Positions 17,127-29,048 of a stretch of 63,825 nt of DNA are shown in pieces. The stretch covers positions 1 to 63,825 of the forward strand of contig VGDO01000008.1 of NCBI GenBank assembly GCA_016869645.1, in the 5' to 3' direction. Both the position numbers and the translations under genes were made by a program. The DNA is from Alphaproteobacteria bacterium (GTDB lineage: Bacteria; Pseudomonadota; Alphaproteobacteria; SHVW01). The number at the start of each line of letters is the position of its first letter. Within the stretch, counting starts at the first letter, position 1. The notes under the pieces were generated by a model. The model worked only from the letters and a program-made list of their open reading frames with translations. It searched no databases and had not been told where the DNA came from.

Positions 17127-17764
17127 GGCCGCCAGCCGAGGAAATTGGCGAGCAGGCGCAGTCCGGTCGCCTGGCTCTTCTCGGGGTGAAACTGCGTGCC
17201 GAACAGATTGGCGCGGCCCACGGCAGCCGTGATGGCACCGCCATAGCTCGCGGTCGCCACGCGGTCGGCGCCGTCGCTGCACACGAGCTGGAAGCTGTGC
17301 ACGAAATACGCGTGCGCTCCCGTCTCGATGCCCTGGAGCAGCGCGTGGCTCCTCCCGATCTGGAGCTCGTTCCATCCCATGTGCGGCACCTTGAGCGCGG
17401 GGTTGTCGGGCCGGATCGGCTCGACCCGGCCGCCGATCCAGCCAAGCCCTGGCGTGACGACGTGCTCGTGGCCCGAATCGGCCATCAGCTGCATGCCCAC
17501 GCAGATGCCGAGAAAGGGCCGCGCGCGCCGCATCACCACCTCGCTGAGAGCCTCGATCATGCCCGATACGGCGGCAAGGCCGCGCTTGCAGTCGGCGAAG
17601 GCGCCGACGCCGGGCAGCACGATGCGATCGGCCTGGGCGACGCGCCGCGGATCGGCCGTCACCTCGACGGTCGCGCCGTCGCCGCTTTCGCGCGCGGCGC
17701 GTTCCAAGGCCTTGGCTGCCGAGCGGAGATTGCCCGAGCCGTAGTCGATGACCGCGACGATCAT
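17123..17764 (-). CDS. hisH: imidazole glycerol phosphate synthase subunit HisH
   Basis: Glutaminase subunit supplying ammonia to HisF. Class I amidotransferase of 213 residues with the nucleophile elbow [11 protein letters not shown] and the His-Glu pair in [10 protein letters not shown]. The N-terminus [14 protein letters not shown] is canonical. It is 10 bp downstream of hisB and overlaps the following GNAT gene by 4 bp. Confidence 0.95.
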   Translation of the reverse strand: MIVAVIDYGSGNLRSAAKALERAARESGDGATVEVTADPRRVAQADRIVLPGVGAFADCKRGLAAVSGMIEALSEVVMRRARPFLGICVGMQLMADSGHEHVVTPGLGWIGGRVEPIRPDNPALKVPHMGWNELQIGRSHALLQGIETGAHAYFVHSFQLVCSDGADRVATASYGGAITAAVGRANLFGTQFHPEKSQATGLRLLANFLGWRP

Positions 17765-17774
17765 GGCAATCGGG

Positions 17775-18497
17775 CTAGAGAACGCCCTTGGTCGAGGGCA
17801 CCGCCGATTGCTGGCGCGGATCGATCTCGATCGCGTGTCGCAGCGCGCGCGCCAATCCCTTGAAGCAGGACTCGACGATGTGGTGGTTGTTCTCGCCGTA
17901 GAGGTTCTCGATGTGCAGCGTCATGCCGGCCGCCTGCGCGAAGGCCTGAAACCACTCCTTGAACAGCTCGGTGTCCATCTGGCCGAGCTTCGGCTTGCTG
18001 AACTTGACCTTCCAGATCAGGTAGGGCCGGTTCGACACGTCGAGCGCCACGCGGGTCAGCGTCTCGTCCATCGGAATGAGCGCGTCGCCAAAGCGGCGGA
18101 TACCGGTGCGGTCGCCGAGCGCACGCGCGACCGCCTGGCCGATCACGATGCCGGTATCCTCGGTCGTGTGGTGGAAATCGATGTGCAGGTCGCCCTTGGC
18201 CTGCAGCGTCAGATCGATCAGGCTGTGGCGCGAGAGCTGTTCCAGCATGTGATCGAGGAAGCCGATGCCGGTCGCGACCTCGTAGCGGCCGGCGCCGTCG
18301 AGATTCACGCTGGCCTGGATCTGCGTCTCGCGTGTCGTGCGCGCGACGCGCGCCACGCGCGCGCCTGGCCGGCCGAGAACTGGTCCACCCTCGCGCGGCG
18401 CGATCAGCGCCGTCGCCATCTGGGCGGTGGGGCGGCGCGCGACCTGCCGGCCCGGCACCCGGGACTTGACGCCGCGCGGCTTGGCAATTCGGGGCAT
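17775..18497 (-). CDS. hisB: imidazoleglycerol-phosphate dehydratase
   Basis: Converts IGP to imidazole acetol phosphate. The metal-binding histidine motifs [22 protein letters not shown] and [12 protein letters not shown] are all present. Starting at the ATG at 18497, preceded by GGGAGGGG, gives 240 residues, about 45 more than usual; the extra basic, low-complexity N-terminus precedes the normal start [12 protein letters not shown]. An internal ATG ([12 protein letters not shown]) would shorten it. First gene of the his cluster on this strand, divergent from the VOC gene. Confidence 0.94.
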   Translation of the reverse strand: MPRIAKPRGVKSRVPGRQVARRPTAQMATALIAPREGGPVLGRPGARVARVARTTRETQIQASVNLDGAGRYEVATGIGFLDHMLEQLSRHSLIDLTLQAKGDLHIDFHHTTEDTGIVIGQAVARALGDRTGIRRFGDALIPMDETLTRVALDVSNRPYLIWKVKFSKPKLGQMDTELFKEWFQAFAQAAGMTLHIENLYGENNHHIVESCFKGLARALRHAIEIDPRQQSAVPSTKGVL

Positions 18498-18675
18498 GGC
18501 CCCCTCCCATGATGGAACGGCCAAATGGAGCGGCCGGTCTTTTACCAGGAAGTCCCCGGGGTTTCTAGTATTCCCGGCCCTGGAGAACTGGCGGCTTGCT
18601 TGCCGCGACATTGCCGGGCGCGGGGTGGCGCAATATTGTGCAAGTCGGGGCATTGAGACTGGGAGGCCTTAAGCC

Positions 18676-19038
18676 ATGATGAAGTTCGATCATATGGGCA
18701 TCCCCGTGTCCGACGTGGCGCGCTCGCGCGACTGGTATGTCGCGACCCTCGGACTGAAGGTCGAGTTCGAGATCCCCCAGCGCAAATCGGTGGCGCTCCA
18801 GGACAGCGCCGGCTTCACGATCTTCCTTAGCCCGAGCGCCACGCCGGTCAAGGCCGAGGATTGTGCCTTCTGGTTCCAGGTCGACGACGTCGATGCGACC
18901 TATGCCGAATGGTCGGCGCGAGGCGTGGCGTTCAGCCATGGTCCGCGCAAATCCTTCTGGGGCTATGGCGCGGAACTCGCCGATCCCGACGGCTATCGCA
19001 TCCGCTTGTGGGACGAGCGCTCGATGAAGGCGAGGTGA
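18676..19038 (+). CDS. VOC (glyoxalase/bleomycin-resistance fold) protein
   Basis: 120 residues forming one vicinal-oxygen-chelate domain: FDHMGIPVSDVARSRDWYVATLGLKVEFE at the start with a metal-ligand His, and GYGAELADPDGYRIRLWDE at the end with a metal-ligand Glu region. The family covers isomerases, dioxygenases and resistance proteins; nothing here fixes the substrate. It is divergent from hisB and nearly touches the convergent MFS gene. Confidence 0.85.
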   Translation: MMKFDHMGIPVSDVARSRDWYVATLGLKVEFEIPQRKSVALQDSAGFTIFLSPSATPVKAEDCAFWFQVDDVDATYAEWSARGVAFSHGPRKSFWGYGAELADPDGYRIRLWDERSMKAR

Positions 19039-19039
19039 G

Positions 19040-20434
19040 CTAAGTCGTCTTGCGCCAGTCGAGACGCAGCGAGCTGACCAGGCAGGCGAGACCCGCGAAG
19101 AGCGCGCCCAGATAGATCGCGCCGATTGGACCGAGTTGCGGCAGCGAGCCGAAGATGGTGGCGACCAGTGCCGCGCCGAGCGCCTGGCCGAGCAGACGCG
19201 AGCCGGCCTGGATGGCGCTCGCCCCGCCGCTGCGATTGGCCGGCGCATGCATGATGATCGCCCGGCTGTTCGGCGTCTGGAACAGGCCGAACCCGAGGCC
19301 GCACAGGCTCATGCGCCACAGGATGTCCCAGTGAGCGGGTGCCGCCGGCAGAAGCGCGAGCAGCGCCATGCCAAGCGCGAGCAGGGCCAGTCCCAGCGTG
19401 CCGAGCGCGCCGGCCGAATAGCGGTCGGACAGGCGACCGGAAATCGGCGACGCAACCGCTACCGCGAGCGGCCACGGCGTCATCAGCAGACCGACATCGA
19501 GCAAATCGAGGCCCAGCGAATCGTGGAAGTAGAAGGGCAGCGCGACGAAGCTCAGCCCCTGGACGATGTAGGAACAGCTCGAGGTCGCGGCGGACAGGCG
19601 AATGATCGGCGTGCGCAGCAGATCGAGCGGCAGCATCGGCTCGGGCCGCGCGAGCTGGTGGCGCACGAGCAGCACGAGGAAGAGGATTCCCAGGACGAAC
19701 TGGACGGCCAGCAGCGGAATGGCATCGCCGCGGCCGATGCCGTCGACGGCGAGAATCGGCAGCCCGACGGCAAGTGCGATCAAGCCGGCGCCAGCCCAGT
19801 CATGGGCGCGGCTGCTGCGCGGCGATGGCGGCAGCGCGGCGGCGGCGAGAACGGTGCCGATCACACCGAGGGGAATGTTGACGATGAACAGCCACGGCCA
19901 GGGCGCCACCGACAGGATCAGCGAACCGAGCGTCGGCCCGGCCGTCGTCGAGAGGGCGACGATCAGAGTGTTGTAGCCAATGCCACGGCCGATCAGGCGG
20001 CGCGGGAAAATGAAGCGGACGAGCGCGATATTGACGCTCATGATGCCCGCCGCGCCGATGCCTTGCAGCGCGCGCGCCGCAATCAGCGTGGCGAAGCCGG
20101 ACGCCTCGGCGCACAGGGCCGAGCCGACCGTAAACAGCAGCATGCCCCAGAAGTAGATCGTCTTGTGCCCGAACCGTTCGCCCAAGGCGCCGAGCGGAAA
20201 CAAGCAGATCGCGATCACGACCTGGTAGACGTTGACGACCCAGACGATGTGCGCCGGCTCGACGGCAAAGTCGCGGCTGAGTGACGGCAAGGCCAGGTTG
20301 ACCATCATGCCGCCGACCGCGGTGATCACGGTCGCAATGGTGATGACGACGAGCGCGAAGAAGCGTCGCGGCTGGCCGAGGCCGTCGGGCTGCACGGACG
20401 CAGTTGGACTGCCGTTTGGTTCCTGCGACGTCAA
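19040..20434 (-). CDS. MFS transporter, DHA2-like drug exporter
   Basis: 464 residues with about 14 hydrophobic segments. Motif A appears as GALGERFGHKTIYFWG in the loop between helices 2 and 3, and a helix-5 motif C-like stretch is visible around STTAGPTLGSLIL. The helix-5 to helix-6 hinge WPWLFIVNIPLGVIG is typical of the 14-TM DHA2 family (EmrB/QacA-like), proton-driven export of drugs or metabolites. It stands alone; a palindromic repeat copy sits just upstream of it. Confidence 0.88.
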   Translation of the reverse strand: MTSQEPNGSPTASVQPDGLGQPRRFFALVVITIATVITAVGGMMVNLALPSLSRDFAVEPAHIVWVVNVYQVVIAICLFPLGALGERFGHKTIYFWGMLLFTVGSALCAEASGFATLIAARALQGIGAAGIMSVNIALVRFIFPRRLIGRGIGYNTLIVALSTTAGPTLGSLILSVAPWPWLFIVNIPLGVIGTVLAAAALPPSPRSSRAHDWAGAGLIALAVGLPILAVDGIGRGDAIPLLAVQFVLGILFLVLLVRHQLARPEPMLPLDLLRTPIIRLSAATSSCSYIVQGLSFVALPFYFHDSLGLDLLDVGLLMTPWPLAVAVASPISGRLSDRYSAGALGTLGLALLALGMALLALLPAAPAHWDILWRMSLCGLGFGLFQTPNSRAIIMHAPANRSGGASAIQAGSRLLGQALGAALVATIFGSLPQLGPIGAIYLGALFAGLACLVSSLRLDWRKTT

Positions 20435-20490
20435 GTCAGCGCAAACGTGTGTAGAGGCTCAGCATGCACGGGTGCAGCCCGCCGCGCCTT

Positions 20491-20530
20491 GCCGGCAGGT
20501 CGAGCTTTGCCCGACCGAGAGGCGGGCCCC
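20491..20530. repeat. degenerate copy of the dispersed palindromic element
   Basis: GCCGGCAGGTCGA followed by GACCGAGAGGCG matches the flanks of the better copies at 56.5, 56.6, 58.4 and 63.2 kb, but the central stem is eroded. It lies between the MFS and DUF427 genes. Confidence 0.55.
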
Positions 20531-20576
20531 TGCGAATGCCGATGCGTGGAAAGGCAAATCGCAGTCCGATGCGCCG

Positions 20577-20858
20577 TCACGCAACCTTGACGTCCTCCCA
20601 GAAACCGAACCGATCGGCGACATGGGCCATCGATGGCTTGGGCGCTTCGTAGCGCCAAGCGGCGCGCGCATGGCGCTTGCCGTCGAGAACCACATCGTAG
20701 AACTGCACGCCGTGCGGGCATTTGAGATCGGAGTCCGTCTTCTCGGCCTTTTCGAGCAGCTTGGTCTGCACCGCCGCGCTCGGGAAATAGGCGTAGCCGC
20801 CCGCGTTGACGATGTCGTTGCTGTCGGCAATCACACGGCCATTCAGGGTTGCTTTCAT
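20577..20858 (-). CDS. DUF427 domain protein
   Basis: 93 residues covering a complete DUF427 domain: ATLNGRVIADSNDIVNAGGYAYFP, CPHGVQFYDVVLDGK and AAWRYEAPKPSMAHVADRFGFW. Family function is unknown; members are small and widespread in proteobacteria and actinobacteria. Monocistronic, divergent from the aminotransferase gene. Confidence 0.85.
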   Translation of the reverse strand: MKATLNGRVIADSNDIVNAGGYAYFPSAAVQTKLLEKAEKTDSDLKCPHGVQFYDVVLDGKRHARAAWRYEAPKPSMAHVADRFGFWEDVKVA

Positions 20859-21051
20859 GTCACATCCTCCTTGAAAGACGGGTCTCCGCTGCCGAATGGA
20901 AGTATGCCGCAGGCCGCCGGGCCCGACACCTGCAGGGAACGCAAGGAAGCATCGTCATTTTCGACGACGAGGCGGCCTTGATCCCGGCCGGGCCGACGCC
21001 TAGCATTCTGCCGCACTGCAACAGGCCAACTGCGTTCGGCGGGGGACACCA

Positions 21052-23698
<2,647 letters not shown>

Positions 23699-23714
23699 TC
23701 CCCACGCGGCGGCG

Positions 23715-23750
23715 AAAGGGGACATTCATCTTTTCAGAAAAGATGAATGT
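23715..23750. repeat. AAAGGGGACATTCATCTTT repeat with 13-bp perfect stem
   Basis: The 19-bp sequence at 23715-23733 recurs exactly at 54551-54569. Here it continues into its own inverse, giving a 13-bp perfect stem (ACATTCATCTTTT, loop CAG). REP/REPIN-like by appearance. No T-tract, so not a clear argG terminator. Confidence 0.65.
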
Positions 23751-23841
23751 GCATGCGATCCTTAACTATTGTCCCCCACCTACTCCGCACGTCTCAACAC
23801 CGCACGATTCGCGGGGCAGGACGCCGCGAGTTGCAATCAAC

Positions 23842-24054
23842 TCATAGCAGAGCGCGAAACCGATCGACTGTAACCCCTGCGTCTCGAGCGATGCCGCCCA
23901 TGGTGAATGCGTTAACCGGATTGTGGCGCGGGATCGTCACGATTCAGGTGCCATCGGTCATGACGACGTGCTTGCCCTGGCGAGCGATCCGGAATCCAGC
24001 TTTCTCGAGGGCGCGAACCGCGTCGAGGTGATTGACCCCGGCAATCTTCGGCAA
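23842..24054 (-). pseudogene. hicA: HicA-like mRNA interferase toxin with premature stop
   Basis: The frame begins at TTG 24054, 2 bp after the hicB stop, and reads LPKIAGVNHLDAVRALEKAGFRIARQ then GKHVVMTDGT, the usual HicA dsRBD-like start with the catalytic His in the GKHV motif. A TGA follows at 23944-23946. The same frame then continues with IVTIPRHNPVNAFTMGG and ARDAGVTVDRFRALL to a natural stop at 23842, the normal HicA C-terminus. One C-to-T change (CGA to TGA) would explain it. The truncated product lacks the last beta strand and helix. Confidence 0.75.
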
Positions 24055-24056
24055 GG

Positions 24057-24254
24057 CTAGATCGCAATCTCGATTTCGCGAATGTCTTTGCCCGAGAGCT
24101 GCTCTTCGACGACCGCCAGGTATTCGCAAATCGCTTCGCGAATATTCTCGATGGCCTCGGTCTCGGTCTTGCCCTGTGACCAGCAGCCTGGCAGGCCTGG
24201 CACGGACACGCTATACCCCTCCTCGGACCGATGTAGAGCAATTCGGTATCTCAT
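24057..24254 (-). CDS. hicB: HicB-like antitoxin
   Basis: 65 residues from the ATG at 24254: MRYRIALHRSEEGYSVSVPGLPGCWSQG then KTETEAIENIREAICEYL, the partial RNase-H-like fold of short HicB proteins that bind and neutralise HicA. It is followed at once by the broken hicA. The order antitoxin-toxin and the lack of a C-terminal DNA-binding domain are seen in many HicBA modules. With the toxin cut short it may now be a solitary relic. Confidence 0.8.
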   Translation of the reverse strand: MRYRIALHRSEEGYSVSVPGLPGCWSQGKTETEAIENIREAICEYLAVVEEQLSGKDIREIEIAI

Positions 24255-24454
24255 TGGGCACCTCGCAGGAATGCAAAGTATACACCGTGTTACCGAGATC
24301 AGGAGTCTTGGCATCGACGCGCCAGCGCGTTTGTTGCTCCACAGACCACCGCAATCGATTGTGTTCACATGAGTGGAGTCGTCTGCTTTGACAGGCCGAC
24401 TTGACCTGCGCGCCATCTCGACCCACATCTTGGCCGTCCTCCTCCGGAGAATTC

Positions 24455-24997
24455 ATGAGCGAACCTCAGATCTGGCACGGCACGACCATCCTTTCCGTGC
24501 GCAAGGGCGGCAAGGTGGTGGTGGCGGGTGACGGCCAGGTCTCGCTCGGCTCGACGGTCGTCAAGTCGAACGCGAAGAAGGTGCGCCGCCTCGCCGGCGG
24601 CAAGGTGATCGCGGGCTTCGCGGGTGCCACCGCCGATGCCTTCACCCTCTTCGAGCGTCTGGAAGGCAAGCTCGAGAAGCATCCGGGCCAGCTCACGCGC
24701 GCCTGCGTCGAGCTCGCCAAGGACTGGCGCACCGACCGCTATCTACGGCGCCTCGAGGCGATGATGGCGGTCGCCGACGCCGAGGTCAGCCTGGTCGTCT
24801 CCGGCAATGGCGACGTGCTCGAGCCCGAGGATGGCCTCATCGGCATCGGCTCCGGCGGCAGCTTCGCGCTCGCCGCTGCGCGCGCCTTGATCGAGATCGA
24901 CGGCATGGATGCGCATGCGATCGCCGAGAAGGCCATGAAGATCGCTGCCGACATCTGCATCTACACCAACGACAAGATCGTCATCGAGACGCTCTGA
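24455..24997 (+). CDS. hslV: ATP-dependent protease subunit HslV
   Basis: Proteolytic subunit of the HslUV (ClpQY) protease, 180 residues. The N-terminal nucleophile sits in [13 protein letters not shown], exposed as Thr after removal of the leader; conserved [13 protein letters not shown] and [30 protein letters not shown] follow. ATG 24455 follows GGAGA at good distance. It precedes a GNAT gene and hslU. Confidence 0.95.
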   Translation: MSEPQIWHGTTILSVRKGGKVVVAGDGQVSLGSTVVKSNAKKVRRLAGGKVIAGFAGATADAFTLFERLEGKLEKHPGQLTRACVELAKDWRTDRYLRRLEAMMAVADAEVSLVVSGNGDVLEPEDGLIGIGSGGSFALAAARALIEIDGMDAHAIAEKAMKIAADICIYTNDKIVIETL

Positions 24998-25011
24998 GGC
25001 GCAGGCTCCGC

Positions 25012-25517
25012 GTGTATTCGTTCCGTCCCATTTCCGATCAGGACATTGCGCGGCTCGACGACTGGGTGCGGCGGTCGCATGTCGCCCGGTGGTGGACGAA
25101 GCCCGAGAACTGGGCCGAGCGCGTCCGCAACCGGATATCGGAGATCTGGATCGACCACTACATCGTCGGCGTCGATGGGCACGAGTTCGGCTTCATCCAG
25201 TGCTACCGGCCGTGGCTCGAGCAGCCGAACTCCTGGCCGGACCAGCCCGCCGGCACGCATGGCATCGACCAGTTCATTGCCGATCCGGACATGCTGGGCC
25301 GCGGCCATGGCAGCGCATTCGTCCGCCAGTTCGTCGATGGCATCTTCGCATCGACCGACGCGCCGCGCGTCATCACCGATCCGAGCCCGGACAATGCGCG
25401 GGCCGTGCGCGCCTACGGGAAAGCCATGTTCAAGACCGTCGGGCAGGTCGATGCGCCCGACGGCCGCGCCCTGCTGATGCTCCGCGAGCGTCCGACGGCA
25501 ACACAGACAGACGAGAC

Positions 25518-25521
<4 letters not shown>
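25012..25521 (+). CDS. GNAT acetyltransferase between hslV and hslU (AAC(6')-like)
   Basis: 169 residues from GTG 25012. Sequence features are those of the AAC(6')/lysine N-acyltransferase-like GNATs: [42 protein letters not shown] (acetyl-CoA site) and [18 protein letters not shown]. Its stop overlaps the hslU ATG by 4 bp. An acetyltransferase in this position recurs in alphaproteobacterial hslVU operons, so a role linked to the protease or its regulation is possible but unproven; antibiotic resistance should not be assumed. Confidence 0.8.
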
Positions 25522-26837
<1,316 letters not shown>

Positions 26838-26866
26838 CGCCACCGACGCCGCTGCACGCTGGCGGA

Positions 26867-26895
26867 TTGACTTGCCCCGGCAACCCGGCTTAACT
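26867..26895 (+). promoter_or_regulatory. promoter P1 of the hyuA-hyuB-tetR operon
   Basis: TTGACT at 26867-26872 and TTAACT at 26890-26895 are separated by exactly 17 bp. The -10 box overlaps the operator that starts at 26891. The same arrangement occurs at 39470-39498 on the other strand, which supports both. Confidence 0.6.
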
Positions 26896-26912
26896 GACCA
26901 GACAGTCAATTA
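26891..26912. promoter_or_regulatory. TetR/RutR-like operator O1
   Basis: Read on the - strand this contains TTGACTGTCTGGTCAG inside an imperfect 22-bp inverted repeat. It differs by one base from the site at 39453-39474. The TTGAC-N6-GTCAA pattern is like the published RutR operator. It covers the -10 region and likely start point of P1, so a bound repressor would block transcription. Confidence 0.65.
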
Positions 26913-26954
26913 GAGCGGCCCCCCAAGCCGGTGCCGCAGCCGGCGGGACCATTC

Positions 26955-29048
26955 GTGGCAGACGAGCAGATCAGGATAGCCGTCGACATCGGCGGGACGT
27001 TCACGGACATCGTGGCGATGGCCGGGGACGGCCTGCTGCACGAGAGCAAGGTCTCGACCAGTTCCGACGATCCGAGCCGCGCCGTCATCGATGGGGTGGC
27101 GGCGCTGCTATCCGAGCTGGGGCTGCCGGCTTCGGCGGTCGCCGAGGTGCTGCACGGCACCACGGTCGGATCGAACGCCATCCTCCAGCGCAGGGGCGCG
27201 CCGACCGGGCTGATCACCACCACCGGATTCCGCGACGTCCTCGAGATCGGGCGCATCCGGATGCCGGAGATGTTCGACCTGAGCTGGGCGAAGCCGAAGC
27301 CACTGGTTGCGCGCCGCCACCGCATGGAAGTCGACGAGCGCATCGCCGCCGACGGCACGGTCGTGCGGCCGCTCGACGAGGCCGCTGTCGAACGCGCGGC
27401 GCGGGGGCTCGCCGGCCAGGGTATCGAGGCGGTTGCCATCTGCTTCATCAACAGCTACCGCAACGCCGCCCACGAGCGGCAGGCCGAGCAAATAGTGCGC
27501 TCCATCGCCCCGTCCCTCGAGGTGACGTCGTCCCACGCAGTGCTGCCGGAGATGAAAGAGTACGAGCGAACCAGCACGACTGTGGTGAACGCCTATCTGC
27601 TCAAGGCCATGCGTGGTTACCTCGATCGTTTGCAGTCCGGCCTGACGAGCATCGGCATCTCCGCGCCGGTGCTGGTCATGACCTCGAACGGCGGCATGTT
27701 GCCGGCGGCAGAGGCATGCCGGCTTCCCGTCTTCGTGGTCGCATCGGGGCCGGCCGGCGGCGTGATCGGCGGCGCCCGGCTCGGCGCCGCGCATGTCGAG
27801 CGCGACGTCATCGTGTTTGACATGGGGGGAACGACGGCCAAGGCGGTCATCGTCGAGGAGGGCATGCCGAGCATGACCTCGGAGTACGAATTCCGCGACG
27901 GCATCAGCACGTCCAGCCGCTTCATCAAGGCGGGCGGTTACATGCTCAAGGTCCCGGCGATCGACATCGCCGAGGTCGGCGCCGGCGGCGGCTCGCTCGC
28001 CGGCATCGACGCGGGCGGCCTGCTGCGCGTCGGGCCGGAATCGGCCGGGGCCGACCCCGGACCGGCGTGCTACCGGCGCGGCAACGACCGGCCGACGGTG
28101 ACCGACGCCAATGTCGCCCTCGGCCTCTACAATCCGACGGCGCTCGCGGGCGGCCGCCTCGCCATCGACCGGCAGAGCGCGATCGAGGCGGTCGAGCGAC
28201 ACATCGCCAGGCCGCTCGGCATCGGCGTCGAGGCGGCGGCGCACGGCATCCGTGCGGTCGCCAACGCCGCCATGGCGCGCGCCATCCGCGCGGTCACCGT
28301 CGAGCGCGGGCGCGACCCGCGCGACATGGCGCTGATCGCGATCGGCGGCAGCGGCGGCGCCCATGCGGTCGACATCGCGCGCCAGCTCGGCATCCGGCGG
28401 ATCATCGTTCCGCCGCTCGCCGGCGTGTTCTGCTCGGTCGGGATGTTGAGCGCCGACGTCGAGCACAATTTCGTCCAGACCATGCTGTGTCAGCTGCACG
28501 AAGTCGACGCCCGTACGCTCGAAGACAGGACGGCAGAGCTGGCGCGGGCGGCGCTCGCCAGGCTCGCGGCGGACGGATACGAGGCGGGGCAGACCAGGCT
28601 CGATTGGTTTGCCGAAATCCGCTACGAGGGGCAGGCCTCCGAGCTTTCGGTTGCCTTCACGCCGGGTGCGCGCGCCATTGCGGATCTGACCAGGGATTTC
28701 ACGACTGCCTACCGGCGCACCTACGGCTATGAGGACGAGACGCGCCCCGAACTCGTCAAGTTGCGCCTGGTCGGTCGCGGCATACGCGAGAAGCGCCTGG
28801 ATTTCTCGGCCATGCGCGTCGCGAACCGCCTGGAGTCAAGCGGGCAGACCGTGCGCGCCGCGTCGTTTGCGCGTGACCAGACGCCAATTTCGACCCCCGT
28901 CATGGGCCGCGCCGCCGTCGGCACCGTGCCGCGCAGGGGTCCGGCGATCATCGAGGAGTTCGACGCCACCATCGTCGTGCCATCCGACGCTTCCGTGCGG
29001 CGCAACGAACTCGGCAGTATCATTCTGGAGCTGGAGGCAGCGCCATGA
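26955..29048 (+). CDS. hyuA: hydantoinase/oxoprolinase subunit A (HyuA-like)
   Basis: 697 residues, the ASKHA-type ATPase subunit of ATP-dependent hydantoinases, N-methylhydantoinases and acetone carboxylase relatives. RIAVDIGGTFTDIVA is the N-terminal phosphate motif, HGTTVGSNAILQRRGAP and FDMGGTTAKAVIVEEG are the other ATPase motifs, and IAIGGSGGAHAVDIARQLGI closes the domain. GTG 26955, six bases after GGCGGGA, fits family starts; GTG 26931 is the alternative. It is first in the P1 operon and overlaps hyuB by 4 bp (ATGA). Substrate cannot be fixed from sequence: hydantoin, N-methylhydantoin, 5-oxoproline or another cyclic amide. Confidence 0.85.
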   Translation: MADEQIRIAVDIGGTFTDIVAMAGDGLLHESKVSTSSDDPSRAVIDGVAALLSELGLPASAVAEVLHGTTVGSNAILQRRGAPTGLITTTGFRDVLEIGRIRMPEMFDLSWAKPKPLVARRHRMEVDERIAADGTVVRPLDEAAVERAARGLAGQGIEAVAICFINSYRNAAHERQAEQIVRSIAPSLEVTSSHAVLPEMKEYERTSTTVVNAYLLKAMRGYLDRLQSGLTSIGISAPVLVMTSNGGMLPAAEACRLPVFVVASGPAGGVIGGARLGAAHVERDVIVFDMGGTTAKAVIVEEGMPSMTSEYEFRDGISTSSRFIKAGGYMLKVPAIDIAEVGAGGGSLAGIDAGGLLRVGPESAGADPGPACYRRGNDRPTVTDANVALGLYNPTALAGGRLAIDRQSAIEAVERHIARPLGIGVEAAAHGIRAVANAAMARAIRAVTVERGRDPRDMALIAIGGSGGAHAVDIARQLGIRRIIVPPLAGVFCSVGMLSADVEHNFVQTMLCQLHEVDARTLEDRTAELARAALARLAADGYEAGQTRLDWFAEIRYEGQASELSVAFTPGARAIADLTRDFTTAYRRTYGYEDETRPELVKLRLVGRGIREKRLDFSAMRVANRLESSGQTVRAASFARDQTPISTPVMGRAAVGTVPRRGPAIIEEFDATIVVPSDASVRRNELGSIILELEAAP

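Noticed and set aside
23944..23946. Selenocysteine codon in hicA
   Set aside because: No SECIS-like structure expected and HicA needs no selenocysteine; a nonsense mutation is simpler.
26838..26930. tRNA gene as attachment site for the catabolic block
   Set aside because: No cloverleaf or TTCGA T-arm found at either boundary; the repeated sequence is the hslU coding end.
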